A DNA stretch of 64,000 bases from Haloquadratum walsbyi J07HQW2 (GTDB taxonomy: Archaea; Halobacteriota; Halobacteria; Halobacteriales; Haloferacaceae). Positions 27,010-35,295 of this stretch are shown here, one piece after another. Within the stretch, counting starts at the first letter, position 1, and every line of letters begins with the position of its first letter. Below the pieces are notes generated by a model. It was not told the DNA's origin. It did not search any database and saw only the letters and a list, made by a program, of their open reading frames with translations. The stretch is taken from the NCBI RefSeq assembly GCF_000415985.1, contig NZ_KE356561.1:2712387-2776386 (forward strand), given 5' to 3'. The translations under genes were made by a program, and so were the position numbers.

Positions 27010-27933
27010 ATGGTAACGAAAGACGGCGTTCTTGAAACACACGATGTAGAGCCACTAAGAGAATCAGATAACATCTCTCTCACTGATAGCAAGCTGGATA
27101 ATGGATCAAAAGGGCAACTCATAAAGGTCGCTGGGCAACTCCGCGACCGACGAAATGATCTTAATCAAATGGCTTCAGAACGAGCTTCACTGCGCGATGA
27201 GCTAAATGCGAAAACGCGTGAAAAAGTTGATGAAGCCCAAGAACATCGCGAACAGCGCGATGAACTGAACGAACAAGTTCAAGAACATAAGGACAAGCGA
27301 AACGAGTTCAACGCAGAGGCGAATGAGCTATTCGATCAAGTTGAGGAGATGAAATCTGATCTTGAACTTGATGATGGTAAAAACATCGAGGAGCTTGAAG
27401 GCGAAATTGAGGATCTTGAGTTCCGCCAACAGACTGAGGTGCTCTCTTCAGAGGATGAACGTGAACTCATCGAAAAGATTGAAGATAAGCGTGAACAACT
27501 TCAACAGAAAAAAGAAAAAGTCGAGGATAGCGGTGAACTTGACGAACTAAAAGAACAGGCTGAGGAAGTCCGTTCAGAAGCCTCTCAGCATCACCAGAAG
27601 GTGACTGAACTCGCTGATAAAGCACAAGAACATCATAATCAAATGATTGAGGCGTATCGCGAGGCTGACGACATTCGTGATGAAGCTGATGCTATGCATG
27701 AGCTTTTTGTCGAGGCACAGGAGACAGCCGATGAACATCATGAGGAATTCGTTCGCGTACAGAAACGCCTTCGTGAACTTGATAAGCAAGAAGAGCAAGA
27801 ACGCGAGGATGAGCGTACTGAAGAGCGCGAAGCCGCGAAAGAAGAAGCCGAAGAAATCTATCAGAAATTCAAAGAAGGCGAAACTCTCGACACTGAGGAT
27901 CTGATGAAATTACAGAAGACGGGTCTACTCTAA
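27010..27933 (+). CDS. COG1340-type long coiled-coil protein
   Basis: 307 residues, almost wholly charged helix (Glu/Lys/Gln/Arg/Asp) from about residue 35 to 290, with heptads such as RRNDLNQMASERASLRDEL and HREQRDELNEQVQEHKDKR. This is the archaeal COG1340 pattern, sometimes called Smc/phosphoserine-phosphatase-like coiled coil. It has no ATPase domain. A role as a scaffold or chromosome-associated factor is guesswork. The last residues (EDLMKLQKTGLL) form the conserved C-terminus. Single gene with long spacers on both sides. Confidence 0.8.
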   Translation: MVTKDGVLETHDVEPLRESDNISLTDSKLDNGSKGQLIKVAGQLRDRRNDLNQMASERASLRDELNAKTREKVDEAQEHREQRDELNEQVQEHKDKRNEFNAEANELFDQVEEMKSDLELDDGKNIEELEGEIEDLEFRQQTEVLSSEDERELIEKIEDKREQLQQKKEKVEDSGELDELKEQAEEVRSEASQHHQKVTELADKAQEHHNQMIEAYREADDIRDEADAMHELFVEAQETADEHHEEFVRVQKRLRELDKQEEQEREDERTEEREAAKEEAEEIYQKFKEGETLDTEDLMKLQKTGLL

Positions 27934-28366
27934 ACGTTATTATATTCAGTAGGGATACGTTTTTAAACCACAATTTAGAGATAACACATCTTGATATGCG
28001 AATGAGATGTAGCACTGAGTAATGCTGATAACACATCACAGCGAGCACAAATAACTGGGCTCGGTACTCTACCGCTCTCATCATAAACTACCTTTTTATT
28101 TCACTGCATAAGTAATACCATTCATTCTTCATTTGTGTGGACTTGCTGTTTATGTGTGCTCGAATACTCAGATTAAATATACATAGCTGATCATCTAATG
28201 TGTAACATACGAGATATCTGTTGAACCCACTTGATATTTATAAACAAAAATACCAATAAAATCCATTAATCTGCAATCATCAAAAAATCATTATTACTGA
28301 GTATAACTGAGGATATAGTCATGTTTCGAGGAAAGATAGATACCATTCTATACCAATAACGAATAT
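27934..28366. other. AT-rich spacer, nothing recognised
   Basis: About 430 bases between the coiled-coil and DUF373 genes, strongly AT-rich with many TTAT/ATAA runs. Short reverse frames exist but lack haloarchaeal composition. No hairpin resembling IS ends and no tRNA-like sequence was seen. The DUF373 promoter must lie at its right edge. Confidence 0.4.
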
Positions 28367-29476
28367 GTGAGCACGCTGGTTCTCTGTGTCGACCGGTCAG
28401 ATGACGTCGGTCGTGTTGCAGATCTTGAGACTCCTATTGTTGGATGGGAGGCTGTTCAGTCGTTAGTAACAGAACTAGGGCTCGTTGACCCGGAGGATTC
28501 AAGTGTTAATTGCATTCTTGAGGCACTCCGCGTGACTCAGGGTCTCCAGGGTAGCAATACAGACTCAACAGTAGCGGTTGTCTCTGGAGGGAGCGGTTCT
28601 CTCGTCGGTGCTGATCGTTCGCTTGCGGCGCAGTTAGATACCCTTGTTGATAGATATAGTGCAGACTCAGCAATTGTGGTCATTGACTCTGCGAACGATG
28701 AACAAGTTATACCAGTAATTGAGAGTCGAATCCGTGTTGATTCAGTTGATCGTGTCGTAGTCAGACAGGCTCATGATATCCAATCAACATATTATCTGCT
28801 CAAACAGTTCCTCGCTGATGAAGAACTCCGCACAACAGTGCTTGTTCCGCTTGGTACAACACTACTATTTCTACCTATTCTTCTGACACAGTTTCCCCCA
28901 GCAATTGCATTTGCCGGATTGACTGCACTTCTTGGTGCTGTATTATTATATAAGGGGCTTGCAATCGACCAGTATCTTGAGGAAGCGCCAGAACAGGTCC
29001 AAACAGCGCTTTACTCCGGTCGTGTCTCAGTTGTGACGTATGCGGTTGGCGTTGGACTTGCACTTGTGGGCATTTTTCTTGGTGCGCTTGCCATTCCAAC
29101 CACAGTCAATGCTGATTCTGTCATTGTCCAATCGGTGCAGTTTGTCTACAGTGCGATTCCGTGGCTTGCCCTTGCGGCGCTCACTGTCAGTGCCGGTCGC
29201 TTGCTTGATGAATTTATTGAGAGTGATCGTATTACCACGCCGTATTTGAATCTTCCATTTGGAGTTGTTGCGCTCGGATTCGTCGTTCGTGGGTTTGCTG
29301 GATGGTTTCTTCAACGCGAAGCTATTCTTGCCACTCCGAAGATATTTGATTATATCATAACGCCACAGCAACGGCTGGCGACATTCATTATTGTTGGCAT
29401 CATTATCAGTATTATCGGTGTGCGCATCGCAGCGAGTGTTAATAATCAGACGGATGATGACCTCACACAACACTAA
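28367..29476 (+). CDS. DUF373 family membrane protein
   Basis: 369 residues from a GTG start: STLVLCVDRSDDVGR at the N-terminus, SSVNCILEALR, and VAVVSGGSG form the soluble DUF373 domain (about 1-165). Six hydrophobic segments follow (about 165-360), beginning TVLVPLGTTLLFLPILL. This is the common archaeal DUF373 architecture; its function is unknown. The soluble part resembles nucleotide- or metal-binding alpha/beta folds, but no catalytic motif is clear. Confidence 0.85.
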   Translation: MSTLVLCVDRSDDVGRVADLETPIVGWEAVQSLVTELGLVDPEDSSVNCILEALRVTQGLQGSNTDSTVAVVSGGSGSLVGADRSLAAQLDTLVDRYSADSAIVVIDSANDEQVIPVIESRIRVDSVDRVVVRQAHDIQSTYYLLKQFLADEELRTTVLVPLGTTLLFLPILLTQFPPAIAFAGLTALLGAVLLYKGLAIDQYLEEAPEQVQTALYSGRVSVVTYAVGVGLALVGIFLGALAIPTTVNADSVIVQSVQFVYSAIPWLALAALTVSAGRLLDEFIESDRITTPYLNLPFGVVALGFVVRGFAGWFLQREAILATPKIFDYIITPQQRLATFIIVGIIISIIGVRIAASVNNQTDDDLTQH

Positions 29477-29708
29477 CGCTCAAGTGTAGCCATATATGTA
29501 GTCACCGACTTACTTAATCAGGAGGATCCATCTTGAATATCGATAGATGGTGAGTCGTTTCAAAGTGAGATCAGTCTCAACTTATGAAAACGTATCACCG
29601 AGTGGGAGATTCCATTTGAGAACGAGCCTGAAGTCGCACTGTATGAAACTTTACTCAGACGTGTTGTTGACATTTGACCGACGGGGGAATCTCACCGTTC
29701 GCTATCGA

Positions 29709-31207
29709 GTGAACTACCCCACCCTAGTCACTCACCGAGACAGCTGTCTCGGTTCCTGACTTGAGGATGGGGCTTCCCTTGTTCTCACACGGGCTTCCTG
29801 TTTCAACGACGGTCTTTGCAGGTACTGATTCACTGCGAATCTTCCCCACAGGGAGACCAGTCTCCATCAGGCGTTCTACTTCGGACTGTCCCAGCCCTAA
29901 CCTATCGCCAAGCAACTCCAAACCACGCTCTAACACATTAATAGAAGCATTCCAATCCCTATCCAATTCAAAACCACACGCTGGGCAGGAATGCTCCCTA
30001 ACCCAGACAGGCTTGTCGGACTCTGCACCACACTCAGAACACACCTTCGATGTGCCTTCGGGTTTGACCTTCTCGATATAACACCCATTTAAATCAGCCT
30101 TGTATTCGAGTAGGTCGATAAACTGACTCCACGCAGCATCCTGCTTATTCCGAGCATTATGCGACTGTTCCATCATAGGTTTCACGTCCAAGTCCTCGAC
30201 AAACACAGCCTCGTACTCTGTCGTTAGCCAAGAGGTGATCTTGTGCTGGAAATCCAGTACCTTACGTCGGATATGACGCTTAATCTTGGCAACTCGCTTT
30301 CGCTGTTTCTCCCAGTTGTTCGAACCGTTCTGCTTTCGGGAGAGTTTCTGTTGTTCTCTTTCAAGCCGCTCGTACTGGTCTTCTGAGTCGAGTCCATCCA
30401 CGGAAACTCCGTCACTCGTGTGGATATAGTTGAGAACTCCAAGGTCTATTCCGATGCAATCATCGGATTCAAGCTCCTTAGCAGGTGTTTTGTTCGGAAC
30501 TCGCTCGTCTTCCACTTCAACAGAAAGCGAGACATACCATTCATCTGTTGTCTCTTTTTTCAGGGTTACTTCTTTGATGGTAGCGTGGTCTGGAACAGGT
30601 CGATGATAGCGGATTGGAATATCGCCTATCTTGGAGAGCCAGAGTGTTGCAGTATTCGTTTTTTGACCACTCGTGTTTTTGAGTTCGAAGCCAGACTGCG
30701 AATACGTGATACTCTGATAATCTCTTGGCGACTTCCATTTCAACTCACCAACCTTGTAGTCTTTATCCTTTCTTTTGCTGAGATTAGAAAGGTTGTCATA
30801 GAATCGTTCGACGGTTTTCTGAAGGGCTTTGGAGTGAACCTTGCTAAATACTGAGAACTCTCTTTTCCAGTCAGTGAGTCGTTTTTGATGTTTGTATGCA
30901 CTCCCGATGTTGGATTGATTCTGTTTGTTGTTATATTCGTATCGGGTGTGATTATAGGCTTGGCGATGGATGTCGAGATGCTGTTCGATCTCCGAGGTGA
31001 CTCCTGTTCGATCAGGATAAGCTTGGAAGCGATATGCATATTCCATCGTTATATGCTGAATTTAGGACTACTATTTTATGACGGTTGTCGTGTTTGTTTT
31101 CCGTGTTTTTGGTTTATATTTTGGTTTATGTTAGTGGGATTCATCCCCTCCCTACTGCGTTACTCACTCTGTTGCGTTACTCCATAGAGGAAGGGGCATT
31201 CTCCCAC
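29709..31207 (-). mobile_element. Complete IS1341-type (IS200/IS605, tnpB-only) element
   Basis: One gene, tnpB, on the reverse strand, flanked by both ends. Left end (31134-31207): GTGGGA and TCCCAC close an outer stem around CCCCTCCCTAC...AGGAAGGGG. Right end: an 18-bp perfect palindrome CCGAGACAGCTGTCTCGG (29735-29752) inside the last tnpB codons, then the terminal GTGAACTACCCC (29709-29720). No tnpA Y1 transposase is present, so movement would need one in trans. The element sits just downstream of the 64-residue membrane protein gene. Confidence 0.82.
29724..31046 (-). CDS. tnpB: RNA-guided endonuclease TnpB (IS1341-type)
   Basis: 440 residues and intact. Catalytic residues of the split RuvC domain are visible: Asp in CIGIDLGVLNYIH (about 197), Glu in VFVEDLDVKPM (about 285) and Asp in ELDRDWNASIN (about 365). 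The zinc ribbon is CSECG...CPACG. The N-terminus YAYRFQAYPDRTGVTSEIEQ is the usual TnpB start. By analogy with studied TnpBs it would use a right-end RNA to cut DNA; here the 3' coding end and right-end hairpin overlap, as expected for such an RNA. No tnpA partner nearby. Confidence 0.9.
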   Translation of the reverse strand: MEYAYRFQAYPDRTGVTSEIEQHLDIHRQAYNHTRYEYNNKQNQSNIGSAYKHQKRLTDWKREFSVFSKVHSKALQKTVERFYDNLSNLSKRKDKDYKVGELKWKSPRDYQSITYSQSGFELKNTSGQKTNTATLWLSKIGDIPIRYHRPVPDHATIKEVTLKKETTDEWYVSLSVEVEDERVPNKTPAKELESDDCIGIDLGVLNYIHTSDGVSVDGLDSEDQYERLEREQQKLSRKQNGSNNWEKQRKRVAKIKRHIRRKVLDFQHKITSWLTTEYEAVFVEDLDVKPMMEQSHNARNKQDAAWSQFIDLLEYKADLNGCYIEKVKPEGTSKVCSECGAESDKPVWVREHSCPACGFELDRDWNASINVLERGLELLGDRLGLGQSEVERLMETGLPVGKIRSESVPAKTVVETGSPCENKGSPILKSGTETAVSVSD

Positions 31208-31224
31208 ATATTCTGGTAATCATC

Positions 31225-31419
31225 TCATCTGGTGGCTGTTCGATATTCACCGTGTTTCACACCGATTACCAGACAAAGAAGCCCAAACACGAGCATCGAA
31301 GGAGTCACCATCATCAATATAATCTGTGCCGGCATCATCTCAGTTAGAATTAATGCTGCTGTCCCAAGTCCAACAATTCCAATCAAAGCACCACCTGTTA
31401 TACCACGGTTAAATTTCAT
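31225..31419 (-). CDS. Small two-helix membrane protein (DUF7333-like)
   Basis: 64 residues: a short basic start (MKFNRGITGGALIGIVGLGT), two hydrophobic segments (about 8-27 and 32-53) and a charged tail HGEYRTATR. Similar tiny membrane proteins are conserved among haloarchaea without known function. The IS element ends 18 bases past its stop, so its downstream region has been replaced by the insertion. Confidence 0.7.
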   Translation of the reverse strand: MKFNRGITGGALIGIVGLGTAALILTEMMPAQIILMMVTPSMLVFGLLCLVIGVKHGEYRTATR

Positions 31420-31528
31420 ATATTAACATCGCACCTGAGACAACAAATCGGTTTCTGATTATCACATTCAAAAAAACAGGACAATATATTATCTCACATT
31501 TCTTTACTATGTTATTAGACAAGCTCTA

Positions 31529-32359
31529 TTACCATGGTGCAAAGCGTGGGTCAACACGTCGGTCGGTTCGTTCGATTGAATCAATTTGTTCGATTTCTGA
31601 TGTCGTAAGTTTCAGATCAAGTGATGCCCAGTTATCATGAATATGATCGTGTCCAACGGCTTTTGGAATCGCTGTGATTCCCTTTTCACGAAGCCACGCT
31701 AGCGCAATCTGTGCCTCACTCACATCGTGAGTACCGGCGACCGCAGTAATCTCTGGGACATCGAATACCGCACCGCGAGCTAACGGTGAGTATGCGACAA
31801 GTTCAATATCGCGCTCTCTGCAGTGATCTCGTAACTCTTCTTGTGGTAAAAGGGGATGAATTTCAATCTGATTTGCAAATATTGATGTGTTCGCCTGCTC
31901 GATCGCCGTATCGACCTGATCCGGTTCAAAATTACTAATCCCGACACGGTCGACTTTCTGATCTGCGACAAGTTGATCAAGCGCCCGAAACGTTTCTACC
32001 GGATCATATGTATCACTTGGCCAGTGTACATACAGCAAATCAACAGTATCAATTCCAAGTTTTTCAAGACTTCTTTGCGTTGACTTCAGGACATCGTCGT
32101 ATCCAAGTTTGTTAATCCAAACTTTCGTTGCAATAAATATCTCCTCTCGAGAAACGTCAGCAGCAGCGATCCCTCGACCAACATCTGCCTCGTTACCGTA
32201 TGCCTGTGCAGTATCTATATGTCGATATCCCATCTCAAGTGCTGTCTTGACAGCATCCGCACATTCTGATGGATTATCATTTTCCCATGTCCCAAGCCCG
32301 AGAAGGGGCATTTCATCGGCTGTCGGAGCAAGTGAGCTTGTCGGTGACTGCTGTGCCAT
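31529..32359 (-). CDS. Aldo/keto reductase
   Basis: 276 residues, the usual AKR length. The catalytic tetrad is complete: Asp and Tyr in DTAQAYGNE, Lys in IATKVWINK, His in LLYVHWPSD. VDRVGISNFEPDQV and VAYSPLARGAVF are barrel motifs, and IPKAVGHDHI near the end contacts NADPH. Substrate cannot be inferred; close relatives include 2,5-diketo-gluconate reductase-like enzymes. Single gene with no operon partner. Confidence 0.9.
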   Translation of the reverse strand: MAQQSPTSSLAPTADEMPLLGLGTWENDNPSECADAVKTALEMGYRHIDTAQAYGNEADVGRGIAAADVSREEIFIATKVWINKLGYDDVLKSTQRSLEKLGIDTVDLLYVHWPSDTYDPVETFRALDQLVADQKVDRVGISNFEPDQVDTAIEQANTSIFANQIEIHPLLPQEELRDHCRERDIELVAYSPLARGAVFDVPEITAVAGTHDVSEAQIALAWLREKGITAIPKAVGHDHIHDNWASLDLKLTTSEIEQIDSIERTDRRVDPRFAPW

Positions 32360-32444
32360 CGTATCGAACCAGTGGGAGGTGTATGCAAAAGCTATTGTGA
32401 TATCTGAAGGACCTGTTATATTAGCTCTCTCGCTATTCTACAGA

Positions 32445-32946
32445 TAAACAAGGCGAGTGACTCGGGGTCGGGGTCGGGGCTTTGATACTGTACTGATATG
32501 ACCCCGAGACCGAGAGGGTGAAGCCGATATACACAGTGATGACGCTACATAACTCACGAAAGCACAGTCAAAAAAACTCACAGACGGATTACCGACATCT
32601 ACTGCTGCGGTAGTCCGGAACTGTGGCCCCTCTCACCATCCGCCACTGGCGGTGCGACGGGGACGGGGGTTTCGACGGGCCATGGCGGAGTGACAGTAAC
32701 TGACTCCCACTCCCACACGGACGCTTCGCGGTGCAGTGCGGTGTGTTCGGGTGTAACTTCCAGCCGATTCCTTACAGAGAAAGGAGAGGTCGGGAGGAAT
32801 TGACTGACATTCCCTTGTTGGGGTAGTGGGCTCGACACAGCGAAGTTTCGGCTTGGGGCTTGCCCCCGAGGTACTTCAGGTGGGTTGCTGGTTATCTCAC
32901 ATTCTCTATGAGTTGATCGATGAAATTGATTAGCGTAAAAAATCAA
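32445..32946 (-). pseudogene. Composite decayed element/gene remnant
   Basis: A GC-rich, gene-less block. Its left 200 bases align with the remnant at 2050-2345 (shared AAGGCGAGTG, CACAGACGGATT, CCACTGGCGG). Reverse-strand pieces VITVYIGFTL and DPDPESLAL are in different frames. The rest carries a broken frame with RLEVTPEHTAL and PPWPVETPVPVAPP, reminiscent of TnpB tails, and a hairpin GGGGC-TTG-CCCC near 32856-32866. GGGGTC repeats occur at 32463-32479. I read it as an old IS insertion beside, or carrying, an unknown gene. Confidence 0.4.
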
Positions 32947-33000
32947 ATGTGTCTCATGTCAGGCGACCACTGCAGAGACTGATTGTAGGTCTTCTATGAG

Positions 33001-34367
33001 TCAATATTTTTGCGTTGCGCCAGTGAAATCATAGAATTCTTCCATTAGTTCATCACGGTTGGTCTGCCAGTGTTTGAATTCTGATGGTGATTCCGGATAT
33101 TCATTATAAACTTGGGTGATCTCTGTTGCACGGCGACTTACTTTATATAGTTCATACAGTGCATCCCAATGACCGAATGTATCGACAAGGGTCTTTAATT
33201 TCAGTTTCAGACTCATACTTGATGTTCCTTTACTGAGTGCATCAGCGAGTTGTTGACCAGGGACAGCAGAAACAATCTCAACAATCTCATCAACATTACG
33301 CGCGGTTCCCCAGAGATTATACAAATCAACCGCTGCAAACCGTTTTCCAAAGCTTGTCATCACGTCAGTATTGTACTCCCACAACTGTGATTCAGAAACA
33401 TCTCCCTCACTGATTGCATCGACAGCATGTGACGCCGCACAGTGCGCAGATTTCGCAGCACCCGGAATCCCGCCACCGGTTGTTGGGTTCACATGTCCAG
33501 CAGCATCACCGACTGCAAGAAACCCATCGGCAACTGCAGAGTCATACGGGCGTCGAGTTGGGAGTGAGGCGCCAAGTTTGCTTTTGACAGTTGCATTTTT
33601 AAACTCTGGTCGTGTCATGATATCTCGTTTAAGCGTTTCAACAAGTTGCATAGGGTCTTCTGTCATCTGAAACCCTAATCCAACGTTATTTCTGTTGCTG
33701 TTCGAGGGAAGTACCAAAGATACCCAAGTTCGTCTGTGGGTTTGAATACAATTGCGTCATCATATTCCACTGGATCCGGGACCTCAAGCACCTCTCTATA
33801 TGCTGAACAAAACTGCGAGTATGAGACATTTGTGTCAAAGTATGTTCCGGTAAAATCAGTTTTATCCTGAAGAATAGATAACGCACCGGCGGCGTCGATG
33901 GTGATATCCGCTTTATATGTATATGTTGTTCCGTTCCGTGTCGCATGGACCCCCGTAACGGTTCCATCATCAGCCTGAGAAATGTCTTGTACAACAGTGT
34001 TATACTGAATATCTGCACCGCTTCGTTCAGCCTCTTCGATAAGCACTTCTCCGTATCGTTTTCGATCAAGAACAGCCCCGTTATCGGCGAAGTCGATATC
34101 AACACTCCCTCCACGGGGGTTCTCAAATACAGCTCGCTGGATACGTTGGTTGGTAAATGACTCTGATTTGAGATAGTTTCGATCAATAACATCTGGGAAT
34201 GTGCTGGTCCCCTTAATCGCATCTCCACACGCGATATGACCCGCTTCGTCGGCAGATTTTCGTTCAAGTATGATGACGTCAAGCCCTTCCGACGCTGCCG
34301 TCGCCGCAGCGAATGTCCCTGCGGTTCCCCCACCGACGACGACAATATCGTAGGCTTCAGTTGGCAT
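33001..34367 (-). pseudogene. Geranylgeranyl reductase family protein, frameshifted second copy
   Basis: Two overlapping reverse frames (33675-34367, then 33001-33717) together match the intact paralogue at 18.3-19.7 kb end to end. The first ends ...YLWYFPRTATEITLD-stop; the second resumes VGLGFQMTEDPMQLVETL. Adding one A to ATAACG (near 33684-33688) restores EINVGLGFQM, matching INAGLGFQM in the paralogue, so a single-base deletion separates the frames. Everything else, including GGGTAGTFAAATAA, GDAAGHVNPTTGGGI and the C-terminus, is preserved. It may be a recent pseudogene or a sequencing error. It lies directly after korB. Confidence 0.85.
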
Positions 34368-34431
34368 ACAGAAAAATGTGCTTCCTGGATGTTAAAAGCA
34401 ATCGGAAACAGTAGCTGTGATTATGCGATTC

Positions 34432-35295
34432 TCAATAGAACTCGCGAACAAGATCCATTGCACCGTCAGGTGCACCCGAATCAACCGTTGACATATCCTG
34501 GTTTACATTATGTTTCTTATCGTATGCAACCGCTGACTCGTTCTGCCAGAGCACGCCTTGATATTCTTTTTCGGCATCCAAGATCTTGCTTTTTGCAGCA
34601 TCATAATCGGTCGGGTCATGCCCTGATTCTGCAACGTCGACGAGACTGTCGCGGAAGTAATCATACGTATCAACATCATTGAACGTAACACATGGGCTAA
34701 ACACATTGACAAACCCGAATCCATCATGTTCAATTGCTTTTTGAACAATTTCTGCATGCCGCTGAGCATCCGTTGAGAAGGACTGAGCGATGAATGTTCC
34801 CCCTGAGGCAAGCGCGAGAGCAAGCGGATTGACCGGCGGTTGTTGTGGACCTTCTGGTGTTGTTGATGTTTCAAAATCTTCACGTGATGTAGGCGATGCT
34901 TGACCCTTTGTCAGTCCATAGATTCGATTATCCATGACAATGTAGGACATATCGACGTTTCGTCGAACAGCATGGACAAAATGACCAGCACCAATTGAGT
35001 ATCCATCACCATCACCACCGGCGACCATCACTTCTAACTCAGGGTTTGCGAGTTTGACACCTGTTCCGACAGGAAGTGCTCGACCATGAACACCATGAAG
35101 GGCGTATGAATGCATGTACGTCCCAATCTTTCCTGAACATCCAATCCCAGCCACGATAAAGGTGTTATCTGGGTTATTACCGGTGTTCGCTAATGCTTTC
35201 ATCATCCCGTTCATAGTCCCAAAGTCACCGCAGCCAGGACACCATGTCGGTTGTTTATCCGATTTAAAATCAGTGAAACGAACGTCTGAGCTCAT
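34432..35295 (-). CDS. korB: 2-oxoacid:ferredoxin oxidoreductase, beta subunit
   Basis: 287 residues. TWCPGCGDFGTMNGMMKAL and VAGIGCSGKIGTYM supply iron-sulfur cysteines; GGDGDGYSIGAGHFVHA plus IVMDN is the thiamine diphosphate/Mg motif. With the alpha subunit it oxidatively decarboxylates a 2-oxoacid to its CoA thioester, reducing ferredoxin. Start overlaps the end of korA by 4 bases. Sizes (598 and 287) fit the haloarchaeal 2-oxoglutarate enzyme better than the pyruvate one, but this is inference. Confidence 0.88.
   Translation of the reverse strand: MSSDVRFTDFKSDKQPTWCPGCGDFGTMNGMMKALANTGNNPDNTFIVAGIGCSGKIGTYMHSYALHGVHGRALPVGTGVKLANPELEVMVAGGDGDGYSIGAGHFVHAVRRNVDMSYIVMDNRIYGLTKGQASPTSREDFETSTTPEGPQQPPVNPLALALASGGTFIAQSFSTDAQRHAEIVQKAIEHDGFGFVNVFSPCVTFNDVDTYDYFRDSLVDVAESGHDPTDYDAAKSKILDAEKEYQGVLWQNESAVAYDKKHNVNQDMSTVDSGAPDGAMDLVREFY

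Noticed and set aside
29547..29759. 70-codon forward frame beyond the TnpB right end
   Set aside because: It overlaps the tnpB 3' end antisense and continues into the AT-rich flank; no conserved pattern.
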